This document shows, piece after piece, positions 53,018 to 64,000 of a DNA stretch of 64,000 bases; within the stretch, counting starts at the first letter, position 1, and each line of letters begins with the position of its first letter. The notes beneath the pieces were generated by a model, which worked only from the letters and a program-made list of their open reading frames with translations, was not told where the DNA came from and did not search any database. The stretch covers positions 186,001-250,000 of the forward strand of contig OENT01000049.1 of NCBI GenBank assembly GCA_900239685.1, read 5' to 3'. Source of the stretch: Rotaria macrura (lineage: Eukaryota; Rotifera; Eurotatoria; Philodinida; Philodinidae). Position numbers and translations under genes: made by a program.

Positions 53018-53508
53018 CCCAGTTGACAGCATACGGTACATATACGGCCGTTTACGGTCAAATATGGCCATAAACCTGGTCCATGATTTAAGACCGTATT
53101 TTAACGCGAATACGGCCGTATCTGATCGATATACGATACAAATACGGCAATCGTATGGTGAGGATACGGTCGTAAATCATGAACCTGGTTTACGGTGGAA
53201 TACGGTCGTTTATGGTGTAATCACGGCGAAGAAACGGCCGTTTACGGTGAAGTTACGATAATTTACAGTGGGCCGTAACCTTGCTCCTTCTAGGTCAATC
53301 AAAACGGATATCCGTTACGGACCGTAGCATCATTGAAATAGGGCCGTATTTTCACAGTGTACGATCCTTTTTTACTGTGCCCAGGAATAGTACCGTATAC
53401 GGAGCCGTATACTGTGAAAATACGGCCTTGTACGGCCCTATTTTAATGATGTTACGGTCCGTATAACTGCGTCCACTAAACGGTCAGTATCGTTCGACCT
53501 GTGCTGGG
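53018..53508. mobile_element. TACGG palindromic element, copy 3 (491 bp, composite)
   Basis: Left end CCCAGTTGAC at 53018, right end TTCGACCTGTGCTGGG at 53508, both flanked by TA. The left half is a run of TACGGC/ACGGTCG units. The right half, about 53313-53466, is a separate near-perfect hairpin (ACGGACCGTAGCATCATTGA against TTAATGATGTTACGGTCCGT). A GTATAACTGCGTCCACT stretch is shared with copy 2. It may be a nested insertion of one element in another. Confidence 0.65.
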
Positions 53509-53560
53509 TAGTTCATCGAAATTCGACTTTTCGATTTTTGTAAGCATATAAAATAGTTTA

Positions 53561-53905
53561 CCCAGGTCGACGATTATGGACTTCGTATACGGCTGTAAAC
53601 GACCGTATATGCTCCTCACACGAACGTAAACGGTCGTATTATAGCGTTTTACATGGTCCAGTATTACGGTCGTATATCGCCGTGTCGTATACGGACAAAT
53701 ACGATCGTATATGGAAATACACGGTCGAAAATGGAAACCGTTTACGGATTTTGTATACGAGGACCATAAACGATCGTTTTTCTCTCCGTATATCGTCGTA
53801 TTTCCCCGTATACGGCACGGAGACATACGATCGTAATACTGGACCATGTATTTTGCCGTATTTCTCCGTATACGGTCGTTTACGACCGTACTTGTTCGAC
53901 CTGGG
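53561..53905. mobile_element. TACGG palindromic element, copy 4 (345 bp)
   Basis: Begins CCCAGGTCGACGATTATGG at 53561 and ends TTGTTCGACCTGGG at 53905, flanked by TA on both sides. It is the inverted near-identical twin of 51716-52060. Because ends and duplication are intact, this copy best defines the family: termini CCCAGGTCGA, 2-bp duplication, 345 bp. Non-coding. Confidence 0.78.
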
Positions 53906-55398
53906 TAGGCATATTAAAGGATTTGAACGTTACATGCGGCACCGATTCTTTTTTTTCAATAGAATTTGAAATCATTTCATACACTTTATATCCAGTAGTT
54001 TTTTCAAGGCTATTACAATCGAAATCTACGGCATAGTTTTTGATATTTTAGAAAACAATGAAATCTGTTCTGATATTAGCGGCTATCATAAAGGTAAGTA
54101 ATAGTCTAGTTATCAAGATAAGTACTAAAAAATGTACATAGAATGTGTTGTAAAAACATTGATGATGATAATAATACTGTTTCAATATGACAAGAATACT
54201 ATTTGTCACTGTCTGTACTGTTTCATACTAGTAGACTTGTTAATCTATCTTTAGATACAAAACAAAGATAGTGGAAATATTTACCTTTGAAAAACAAACA
54301 TAAAAGGCAACTTAGCATTTTTAGATTAAAAGCATTCTATAAGATAGCGTTCATTCACTCGACAATCGTGGCGTGGGTGTTATATCCGTTTATCTTCACT
54401 TATGTTTATAGTCTCCTCTACGGCAACAACATCCATAGTCACAACACAAAAGAACACTCTCACATCCTCACCATTATGTGAAGATTTATTTTGATTTTAT
54501 GCGTAACAAACACCGCTAATGTCATTGGAATTTACTGATGCTGTTTAATACACGTTTCAACATTTCAAGATGAATTCTATTCAGTGTTTGTAAAAATGAC
54601 ATATGCTAAATATCATAAAAATTAATGAATCCTCAAGAATTCAATAAATTCGATAAAACAACTGCCAATTCTCGATGCTTCTTGATTTTATCAAACAGAT
54701 CAAAATATATGTACTACAGAGAATCTAGTTTTGCTAGACGCATTCACTGCATTAGTTAATGATTCAATTTTTTTCTTCTCCTATAAGATCCCATTCTTTC
54801 TTAATCTATGAGAACTACTCTGGAAAACATATTTCTCTAAATTTAGTGTAATGTTTTTTTCTGAGTCAAATATCTCAAACACATAGTTCTGCCACGATTA
54901 AATAAAATACTGACTTTATTACCAAACATCAATGAAATAATAAAAAGTAGTACAACTTTTCTTCTCAGACATTTATGCTCGTTTTCATTGTCATTCAAAC
55001 AATGTGTTCTCGAGTCGTGCTTAGTTTTGAGATAAAATAAGATTATTGTTGAGTCATATATGTATTCTTCTTCAATCTCGATACTAAAATCGTCAATTGA
55101 AATAGAACTAGATTGTACAAATAAATTAATAATTCTATAATTTCATTATTGAAATCATCACTGTGTAGAAAATGTCATAGAACCGGAATATTTTTCTTTC
55201 TGTATTCTTGCTAAAAGTAGTTTACTTTTCTTTGGATATGTTTTGAATAACAAAGGCCATGTAGTGCTTGTCATGCTTCTGAACTAATACTTAGAATCAT
55301 ATTGACAAATAGGAAAGTGATCCTTCATATATAAGATTTGTAAAATGTAATTTTTGCTTTTATTCGCACATTTTTAATAATAACAACAAATAATTCCT
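53906..55398. other. intergenic, no gene seen
   Basis: AT-rich 1.5 kb between the element cluster and the EAPP 3' end. A 64-codon frame at 54287-54481 contains a hydrophobic stretch but no other support. Confidence 0.45.
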
Positions 55399-56613
55399 TC
55401 AATGGCTGGCAAGTACATTAGCAAAATGATACAATTCTTCTTTGACTTCATAAGCACCTAATTCAGTGCCACATTCACTACATAGTACAGGTCTGAAGAT
55501 TTCATTGTTAGCATCTTGTTCTTCTGGATCATTTACAGAATCAGGATCGCCGGTTTTAAACCGTTTATTGTTATTTTTTTTCTTTTGTTTCCTGGATTTT
55601 TGACTATTAGTCACCGATGTACGAGACACACGATTTTCATCAATGGTACAGTTGAAGACGAACATGGCACGATACTGATTTCGATTTGTTTCATGTCTAT
55701 GGAATAGAATTTACTAGTACAAATAACAATCCCACGTATTATAGAAATTACCTTTGACAATCATGACAAACTAACACCATACAACCAGGACAGTTGAGAA
55801 CAGCATCTGTTGGTCCAAGTGGTGGTGCATCCAATTTTTCTGTGTTACTCGCTCCACGAGATCTAAAGCAAAATAATTTTTAATACAATAGTAAGATTTG
55901 TAAAAAATAGGCATATACTTCAGACGTTCGTTTGTCATCCATTTTTCATCCTCTTCTTCTTCATCAGGATCATACAAAAGATCATCATTATTTTCTTCTT
56001 GATCATCTTTATTCACTGCTGGCTGATCTTCAAAATCCTTGTGTGATACGTTAAAGTTATTCTCTATCAAAATGAATTTCTTACTGTTTTCATCTTTTTC
56101 ATCGCCACTCTCGGCGTCATCTGGTTCGTTAATGACTATTTTCTTTTTTTCTTTTTTCTGAGCTAAATAATCAAAAACAGAAACAATGAATTCAAAAGAA
56201 GATCAATAACTTAAACTAGAGCACAAACTAGATATTGGTAATTCAAATGTTCCTCGTGAAATAAAACTTTGATAGATTTGGTCTAGTTCATCTTCCATTT
56301 CGTTAGCAAATGCATCTGAAGAAACAGACTTGGATGATGAATTTTTATTTTTTATTGATTCAGACATCGACTTTTCGATATATTCACGCAGTGGTCGATC
56401 GAATTCATCAGCGGAACTAAACATATGCAACATAATTTTAACATGTTAAAATCAACTTTGATGAGCTATACTATGCAAAATTATCTACCTGTCAGAGCCA
56501 ACGTCGCCATGAGTTATTGCAGTATTGCATGGAAGGTCATCATCGTCATCTTCGTCACTCGGTTCATTGTCAACTTCGTAGCCAGTGTAATACTTGAAAC
56601 GTTGATCAGTCAT
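55399..56613 (-). CDS. EAPP: E2F-associated phosphoprotein (EAPP)
   Basis: Five exons on the minus strand (56613-56489, 56416-56211, 56162-55919, 55862-55752, 55696-55399) give 327 residues. The N-terminal two thirds are acidic and disordered, with family-like FANEMEDELDQIY and LLYDPDEEEEDEKW. The conserved C-terminal domain has two CxxC-type zinc pairs, NCPGCMVLVCHDCQRHE and PVLCSECGTELGAYE, with YRAMFVFNCTIDENRV between, and ends FANVLASH. In mammals EAPP binds activating E2F proteins, modulates E2F and p21 transcription and acts in the nucleus. A TTTCAG acceptor lies 5 bp before the ATG. It is longer than human EAPP mainly through extra acidic and Lys-rich stretches in exon 3. Confidence 0.92.
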
Positions 56614-57415
56614 GTAATCTGAAATACTATGTAGATTGCATTTAGTTTGATTGATTTACTGTGACTCTTTAGAACAAGAAAAAAAGACACATTTAGCTTC
56701 AACAATCATTCCGATACGGTAGTTATAGATATTTTTTTGACGCACTGTAAACGTTTTGCGTCATTGCAGAAATTATCTCTTCATTCGAGAAAAACAATGA
56801 GTCGATCGATCTGTTTCTTTTCGTATACATGTATGAGTCACACAGTGAATCCATTCATTCATTGAATGGCAGAAAATCAAAATCCAATGGACATTTTACT
56901 TAGCATGACATCTGCAGGTTTCGATGGAATTAGATACGGCAGTTCACAGACAACACATGAACGAGCTATTTTCTCACTGATGAATAAGAAATAAAATTAT
57001 CGTTTAAAGTTTTGTAAAAATGAATAACACATCTAATGTGTCACAATATTTAGTATTCTCCTTTAATTATTTACCGAAGTGACACAGACTAAACCATGAC
57101 CATGATTCGTGTTTCTTCTATTTTTTCTGCAGCAGTTTCACTTTTCGTCAACTTACTAAGAGAGAAAGGTGTGTATGTTATATAAAAACAATACATTATA
57201 TTTATTATTGAGTGAATCACTCGATCCATTACTAGAATAAAAGCTATAGAATATTATTTATTTAAACAAAATACAATATCATTATGAGTATCAATAAAAT
57301 AAGAGCACAAATTACGAAACTGCAATACAGTAATCTCTTTTTCTAGAATATCAGATGTATATATACGTATAGGGATTTCTTTTTCTTCTTCTAATGTTAT
57401 CAAACATTAATATAT
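56614..57415. other. intergenic, no gene seen
   Basis: EAPP upstream region and 3' flank of the phosphatase gene. No coding or RNA feature recognised. Confidence 0.45.
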
Positions 57416-58927
57416 TTATTGTCCATTCGGAATGAGATTATACGGTTCATCCGAATATTTCCATTTTAATCCATCATATTGTGCGAGATACATTGATAAT
57501 ACTGAGTATGTTGCTATGTCACGATAAAATGTTTCAGCATTTGGTCTCAGTCCTTTTATTGCACTCGGCAAGGCTAATAAACCTGGCGCATGTGTAACAA
57601 TGAGTATTGTACCACCGTAAGTACCATATCTATCGATAATACCACGCATCACAATAGCACTTCTGTCAAAATAATCTTCTAATGTTTCCGGTACAGTTAG
57701 TCTTGGAACGATCGGTTTATAGTCATGCTTAATATTATAGCTATTGTTCGATAGTTCTTTTTTCGTCATAAAACTGTCTACTAGTTTAGGATTAACGTGC
57801 GGACACTCGAATAGTCCAGGCTCAATACGAATAGGGACACGATCACGAAGATTCATACCTATATTGAATATTCACAATTGATATGTTCTTGAGAAAAATG
57901 TGGAAGATTTGTGCATACCTGCCAGAATTCTTTCACATGTTTGTACACAGCGAAGAGCTGGTGATGAAAGACAGATATCGAATAAAAACTTTTTAGCCAT
58001 CATGGCACGACCAGTAAGATGAGCTGTGTGTAAACCATGAACTACAAAGTACATGATTCAACTTGGTAGATTTAAAAACAAAAAAAATACTTGTAAGACT
58101 AATGTTTAATTCATACCTGTTAATGGTACATCAAATTCATATGCTGTATAAATCCGACGTGTCGGTAATACAAATGGCAAATTCGCATCGTAGGCTTTGT
58201 ACTTGTTTCCATGAAAAGCTTTACCAAACCAATCAGGACCAAGTCCTTGATTGGCTCGTTCGCTATGACGGATGAATATAATCTTTAATGGTTGTGATAA
58301 GAAGGGAGAAGACAGAAGTCTGCTACTGATTGGCAACGCAAACGAACGAGTGCCATGAGCTCCATGATTTCCTGCAGGTATAGCTAATCGATTGACACGA
58401 CGACTAAATCGATTTTGTCCCTGTCGATGATCATTTCCATACATAATATGTCCATCTCTATCTTCATCAGTTTGACTATTGCGAACGGATGACTCCGCAG
58501 TAAGATGAACTCTATGTGGTAATCGACTGGTCTGTGGAACAAGTGGCCGTGGTCTCAATGATTGTTTCTGTGTTAATCCCATAGGCACATGTGGTGCTGT
58601 TGACAACTCTTGGTTATTAATAGTAGAAGTAATATGTTTTAATTTATTTCCAGCTACTCTCGATCCTCCGTCGCTATCATGAGATCCATCTACAGCGGAA
58701 CCATCGTTCGTCAGTTTTAATGAACTTAGAGGCAATAATTTTCCATTATTATAGTAGCTAATTAATTGTTGACGTTGATTAGTACTTGCTGTGTTTTCAG
58801 ACTGTCTTTTTGAAATTAAATATGAATGTAATACATGAGTATCATTTGAAACATCATCATTATCATGAGAATCAGGATTCACGGGGTTCCGTTCACGATT
58901 CTTTGTTTCATGTAGACTATCGACCAT
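57416..58927 (-). CDS. histidine phosphatase, UBASH3/phosphoglycerate-mutase type
   Basis: Three exons (58927-58117, 58041-57919, 57858-57416) give 458 residues. Residues 1-210 are Ser/Asn/His-rich with no fold visible. The histidine-phosphatase domain follows: IIFIRHSERAN (catalytic His221), VPLTVHGLHTAHLTGRAMM, CLSSPALRCVQTCERIL (Arg301), RIEPGLFECPH, and ILIVTHAPGL (second catalytic His401). SSPxLRCVQT and RIEPGLFEC match the C-terminal phosphatase of UBASH3 (STS/TULA) proteins and insect ecdysteroid-phosphate phosphatase. The UBA and SH3 domains of UBASH3 are absent, so the substrate is unclear: phosphotyrosine protein or a phosphorylated small molecule. The RHG signature is RHS here. Introns are 75 and 60 bp. 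It shares its upstream region with the AlkB-like gene. Confidence 0.85.
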
Positions 58928-59351
58928 TTTGGTTCGTTAAATGATACTATACTTTGAGACGCTCGTGATGAGACAGAAAAGAGTGACACTTTGTTTTATT
59001 ACTTTCATTCATTTAAGTAGTGTAGATTGTATGAATGTGTGTCTATGCGTCGCAGTTCACTGATTTTCTGTATTCATCGTTGTAAAAGCATGAAAACATC
59101 ACGGGTACCGTATATACACACATATCAGCAGGGTAATGTGACAGAACGGAAGAGTAAACATCAATATCATAAGAAAAATGTTCTTATCACTTAGAAAATA
59201 TCGAAGAATGTTATTAATAACAAATACGAAACACTAATCTTTATTGAATAATCACCTAAAAGAATGACAATTTAGTATTCATTTTTTATTGGGATAGGCG
59301 AATTCTTTTTGAAGAAAAAAAAAACTACAGATAACTGTCGCCCTCTGACCT

Positions 59352-59365
59352 TCACGCGTGAGTCA
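59352..59365. promoter_or_regulatory. palindrome plus AP-1-like site in a divergent promoter
   Basis: A perfect 10-bp palindrome, TCACGCGTGA (59352-59361), overlaps TGAGTCA (59359-59365), the AP-1 consensus. It lies in the 556-bp gap between the phosphatase and AlkB-like genes. A TATA-like TATATAG is at 59440-59446, 38 bp before the AlkB-like ATG. By motif only. Confidence 0.35.
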
Positions 59366-59483
59366 TGTATTGAATCACTACATCCATTTTTTTTCTGTCG
59401 TGTCAATGAAGATTTCGTAATTCTACATTCATTTTGCATTATATAGAGTTCGCATCTTAGAAGACGATCATTTTATATCTGCC

Positions 59484-60432
59484 ATGTCGACAACACCATC
59501 TGAAACCCTTAAGCGTAAAAATAAGTTATATTCTATTGACAAAGATTGCCAAACTGATACGAAAAAATGCGTTCGTTTTCCATCGAAAGTACTCGGCGAA
59601 GGAGACAGTTGGTATGAAAAATCATTATTTTCTCCGAATGAATCTATTGAAATTCTTAAACAACTCGATGAACAAATTACTTATTTACCTCGAGAACAGT
59701 TTAAATTCAAAATTTTCAATACTGTTAGTCTATTGCCACGTGATAAAGCATTCTATGGAGATGTTTATACAGATGGGAGTTGTAATTATATCAAGTAAAT
59801 CCCTCTAGAATTCTTCTACACATATTTGTTTTCAACAGATCCTCTCTTTCGTTATGAGTCACAAAAAGATATTATTTATCCTGAAGTTCAATCCTGGCCA
59901 CCTGTACTTCAACGATTTCGAGATGTCATATTTGAAAGAACGGGTCAACTATGTAACCATTGTGTTGTTAATCAATATCGAGGTAATCAGAAACTCTATT
60001 GAATACTTCGAAATAGATCTCGTGTTCGTATCGATAGATAATAACGATCACATCGGCTATCATTTCGATAAAACTCGTGATTTCGTAAACGATTCGAAAG
60101 TAATAATACTGTCATTTGGTGCTGAACGAACTTTACGATTAAAACATAATGAGAGCAAAGTCACAGAAGATATTCATATGCAATCAGGTTCAATTTTCGT
60201 TCTCGGTTGGGATACGAATGCAACATGGAAGCATTCCATTATTAAAACACAACGCCGATGTGAACGACGTGTTAGTCTCACCTATCGTCAGATTAAGACT
60301 ATTCTACATAAAGATGGAACACTTACAGAAACAAATGTGTCTGATTTTGCAGCAAAAGACGATACTAATAAAAATTCGATTGAGATCAAATATACACAGA
60401 AGAAGATGAAAATGAAAGAAGAAAGTGAATAG
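59484..60432 (+). CDS. AlkB-like 2-oxoglutarate/Fe(II) dioxygenase
   Basis: Three exons (59484-59778, 59839-59982, 60038-60432) give 277 residues. The iron site is complete: His155 and Asp157 in DHIGYHFD, His212 in TWKHSI; the 2-oxoglutarate arginines are Arg224 and Arg230 in RRVSLTYR. Also typical are NQYRDN before the first His and LSFGAERTLRL. The protein should oxidatively remove alkyl groups from nucleic acid; SWPPVLQRFRD and the compact size suggest the ALKBH2/ALKBH3 group, but DNA or RNA preference is not certain. The second intron (55 bp) is well supported; reading through it gives stop codons. The first uses a weaker GTTGTA donor, chosen because it alone keeps frame. A Lys-rich tail may direct it to the nucleus. 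AATAAA at 60498-60503. Confidence 0.85.
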
Positions 60433-63400
60433 CTTGTCGATGTTTATTTTTGTATGTTTATTAAACACGAATGGTGAATATTTATGAAATTTTTGAAAAT
60501 AAAACAATAGTTTGATCTATCCTTTGTTGACTTCTTCGTTTTGTTTTCATTGTCTCTTGAATAATCTTAAATTTCAACAAAGCAAATTTAACAGAATATT
60601 TCATGATTGTATCAATCCTGTTTTTGTCTTAAATTTGATCTCTATCATGTTTATTATCTTACATTGACTAAGGCACACTATACATATACGTAAAATTTTC
60701 ATTTAGTCTAATGAAAGAAAGAATGGTTATATAAAGGAAAAACAATATAGTCCAGTAGACACCTAACGAGTAAAACAATTAGCATTTGCTAGTAAAATTA
60801 TCATATCTTGACAGAAACGTCGTCTTTGAATAAATCGTTTTTATTTTCAGTTTTTAAATACTAAACATTGAAAAATTGAAATGAATGAAAATCGTTAGTG
60901 GCATCGTATGGATTTATCTTATTATCATTTCAGCCTATTGATTTGTGAATCCTCTCATTTTATATCATATCGCTGATATCAGCAAGAAGAATTCAATGAA
61001 CCGAGAAAGTATGATCAAAAACCATCGAAGTTATTCTTAGATAGAAGTTATTACTCCATGGAGCATACCATGATTTGTTTTTGCATGCTTAAATGAAATT
61101 ATTAACTATATGGATTCCAAGTTCTTGTAATTTTATATTTCAGTTGAAAGAATATTGAGTATACTATTTTATGTAGGCATTCAACGAATCCTAACGTTGG
61201 GTGAGCACGGCTTCGGTCTTAATCACAACTAATCTGGGTGATTCGAAAAGAATTAAAAGGAACTCGATGGTAAAAGGATTCTAGACTTCTCATAAAATAG
61301 AGTAATTGATTCAAAATTCGGAAATGTAGAAAACCTTTAAAAGTTAGAGATCTTCTGAAACGATGAAGCCTGAACTAGGAATTTAATTGAATTTAAGGTT
61401 CATATCACGATTCATCCTACATTTCAAGAATTACTATAGCAACTACAGATGAGTAGTATAGGAATGAAGGAAAGTTCAACTTTTAAGATCGATGATGCAA
61501 CTCATCTGTAGGTATGTATGCTTTCTAATTGTCCTACGATTCGGTTTGAGGTTCGCTATGGTTTGAATTGAACAATCTATTGAGTAGTTCGCACAATAGG
61601 TCAACAATTATACTGAGGAATTCTATATCATGTCGTCTCTGCAGAATTCCATTTCAACTTAGAGCTATCAGTCTACAAGACACGAAGATTCAATTGAGAT
61701 TGATTCCAATCTTTTGTATACATTTGTTTTGCGAGCATACCTATTTCCAAAATGATTTTTTGATCATTATTCAACTTAGTTATTATGCTACTATTAGTCG
61801 TCATTTTCCCGTTCGATCTTAGCATTCATTGGCACTTTATGCAAAAATTGTTTTGAAAAATGAGGAATTTTAATATGTCGTATTCTCATTTGCTACTTGG
61901 AGAATTTCTTTTATTATTATTGAAGTGAAGATGTCAAAACGGGAATTTTCCCTGGCTTTTTTCCAGAGCCAAATGTTGATAATGCGACAAAAAGGCTTTA
62001 TAATTATTTCATCCTGAAAATTTTTAATTTCTCAATTATCCTAAGCTGTATGGATCTACTCTATATCAATCGAGTATGTAGAAATGCAGCTATTAAAATT
62101 TCTATTGATGACAGCTTGGTTAGCATTGTTCTGATTTTTTAGCCAATCATTTTTTCAAGATGAAATTTTTCTAAGATAAAGACTTGCAAGAAACATTAGT
62201 CTAGAGAACATTTGCTATCATCAACAACAATACTCTTTTATTAAATTCTCTTAGTTCTCCTAGGAAGAATAATTTAGGTTAAAGAAATTATAATAAAATA
62301 AAATGTTCTAATTAATTCTAGCACAATAAATGCCTTTTCACATTTCGCTTATGATTGCAATGATGATGGTCGTAGCAAAACTCTTCTTTTCTATCAGAGA
62401 AGCAAGAATATGTCTCGGTCCACTAGTATGAAACTAAGATTAGAAAACAATTATCAAACGATTGTGAAGAAGTGCCAAAATACAGATTGGATCCCATTTT
62501 AACGAACTTCAGTTTGTTCTAAATGTTACTCGTCTGCGTACACTTTTCTTGAGCAGGGGCGTAAATAGAAAGTGGCTCACTTCGGAGGTTACACCTTCCC
62601 GGTAATGTATGGTCCTTCATTAACCATCAATACGTCTCTTCTATTCAATTAAAAATACGCTACTCTGATCATTCAAGAAATATATCGCTTCGAACGAAAA
62701 CAGTCGTTTTACTGGACGATATTATAGGTGGTACATGACACGTTCAGATTCGTAGCATCATTGCTTCCATTTTCGATAGCACAGCGTTGATTATAACTAT
62801 GCTGAGAAATATGAATGAGTTCCGGCAGAAATCGATACAACGTGGAAATATTATTAGGGCTGGAAGTTTGACGTTCTTTTTCGATCGACTCCATCCAATT
62901 TTTCTTCTTTCCAGCATGAACCTAGTGATACTCAATGAAAAATTGGATCCGTTCCGTACCTAGTTGTATGTATCTATCGATAGTTACGCTATAAAATTTG
63001 ACTGTGTATAATGCGCTCAATGATTATCTACGCTTTTGTTAATGATTCTATTCTCCATGCTATCTGGGATGAGAACCTGTTCAAAATAAAAAAATACAAA
63101 GGTAGGATTCCAAAATTCAAAAAAATCTTTCTGCAAGAATGACGATGGAATCGGTTGTATCTTACAAGTCTTATTTATCATGTCTTCAAGACTATGCACT
63201 GTTGATCTTAAGAAGTCCTTCGGTAAGGATAAATATTACTACATTCAATTCTTAATGTATTGGACAATGAAATGTCAATAAGATGAAATCTAAAGTAATT
63301 TGTTTCCTAGTGATTCAATTCGTTGAGCAGTCCATCGAGCTTTCAAAGACTTGATCATAAATATAGCTATAGTCAGCAGACCATGATAAATTATTTTAAC

Positions 63401-64000
63401 AACGTTTAATATATTCAATGAAAGTCAAAAACAAAGGAAACGACTAGCATATACTTCATCTGCTAAGTATTCCAAATGATATTGCACAGACAAAGATCTT
63501 CTTCCCTACAATTCATCGAGCGAAAAATATTTGAAAGTATATTAGATTTGTTTTCTTCAAGTCATGCGAAAAAAGTTCAAGCTTCATGAAAAATAGCCGC
63601 GAGGAAAATATCAATTGACTTTGTAATTTTGCTTCTTATTCTTTCACTTGATGGTATACCTACATGGATTCTTTTCATGTATCCATAAAGAATCCTTCTC
63701 TATGCTCCATTGCATTCACATGTGATTCAATAAACATCTCAAGTGACAGTATTTTTTCAGGTCAAATCTACTGAAATTGTTTTTGAGATTAAAATTCACC
63801 ACTATCCATTCGTGTGTTCAAAATTTAGAACGGAAGGATATGTTGAGAACCGAGTAAATAAACAAAAGATATCGAATTGTACACTTTATTCATATTGAAG
63901 AAGAAACAGAGAAAACCAACTCTTCACTAAGAAAACATTACATATATAGGGGATGTCTTAAAGAATTGGATGGATTAACGCCGTTTCGATTTTTCTAACA
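60433..64000. other. intergenic, no gene seen
   Basis: 3.6 kb after the AlkB-like poly(A) signal. Frames stay below 85 codons, overlap on opposite strands and show no motif. No structured repeat was recognised. A gene extending in from beyond 64000 cannot be excluded. Confidence 0.45.

Noticed and set aside
55516..55707. Plus-strand frame with a hydrophobic run over the EAPP last exon.
   Set aside because: It is antisense to the conserved zinc-binding exon of EAPP and shows no family motif.
55996..56100. A possible 21-bp intron in EAPP exon 3 (GTAAG...GATAG).
   Set aside because: It is shorter than any intron here, and reading straight through keeps the frame open, so I left it as exon.
59854..60037. 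A second start for the AlkB-like protein at 59854, reading through 59983-60037.
   Set aside because: The upstream part is out of frame with the AlkB motif before the intron. A 55-bp GT/AG intron joins NQYR to DNNDHIGYHFD exactly as the family requires.

Overview
The window looks like AT-rich nuclear DNA of a small invertebrate, most probably a bdelloid rotifer. This rests on gene content plus four traits: many introns of only about 49-80 bp with GT/AG borders, intergenic DNA of low GC, a 3' splice acceptor just upstream of several start codons (as expected for spliced-leader trans-splicing), and a FLYWCH zinc-finger remnant of a type I associate with rotifers. The species cannot be fixed from sequence alone. 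Nothing suggests a bacterial or organellar origin.

Layout. 1-12.5 kb: gene-poor, with several degenerate inverted-repeat elements. 12.5-23.2 kb: divergent eIF1A (+, with a MITE-like insert in its intron), a TIR element carrying a broken FLYWCH module, AP-3 sigma (-) divergent from a neuronal-calcium-sensor-like EF-hand gene (+), and a PUB-only SPATA2-like gene (-). 23.2-37 kb: acetoacetyl-CoA thiolase (-, 8 exons) among sparse coding relics. 37-46.7 kb: an orphan single-pass membrane protein (+), ARPC2 (-, 6 exons) and the Fe-S helicase DDX11/CHL1 (-, 25 exons including a 17-nt micro-exon). 49-54 kb: a cluster of palindromic, GC-richer elements with CCCAGGTCGA-type ends and 2-bp target duplications. 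55.4-60.4 kb: EAPP (-), a histidine phosphatase of the UBASH3/phosphoglycerate-mutase type (-), and an AlkB-like dioxygenase (+) divergent from it. 60.4-64 kb: no gene seen.

The recognised genes are ordinary housekeeping functions (translation start, vesicle coats, calcium sensing, acetyl-CoA metabolism, actin nucleation, sister-chromatid cohesion and DNA repair, transcription control, oxidative demethylation). They do not form one pathway. Exon joins were deduced by hand from reading frame, GT/AG borders and family similarity; in every spliced gene I report as complete, summed exon lengths keep a single frame.

The most unusual feature is the 49-54 kb cluster: at least five short elements built from repeated TACGG(C/T)CGTA palindromes, two of them near-identical 345-bp copies in opposite orientation about 1.5 kb apart. 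I cannot assign them to a described transposon superfamily.
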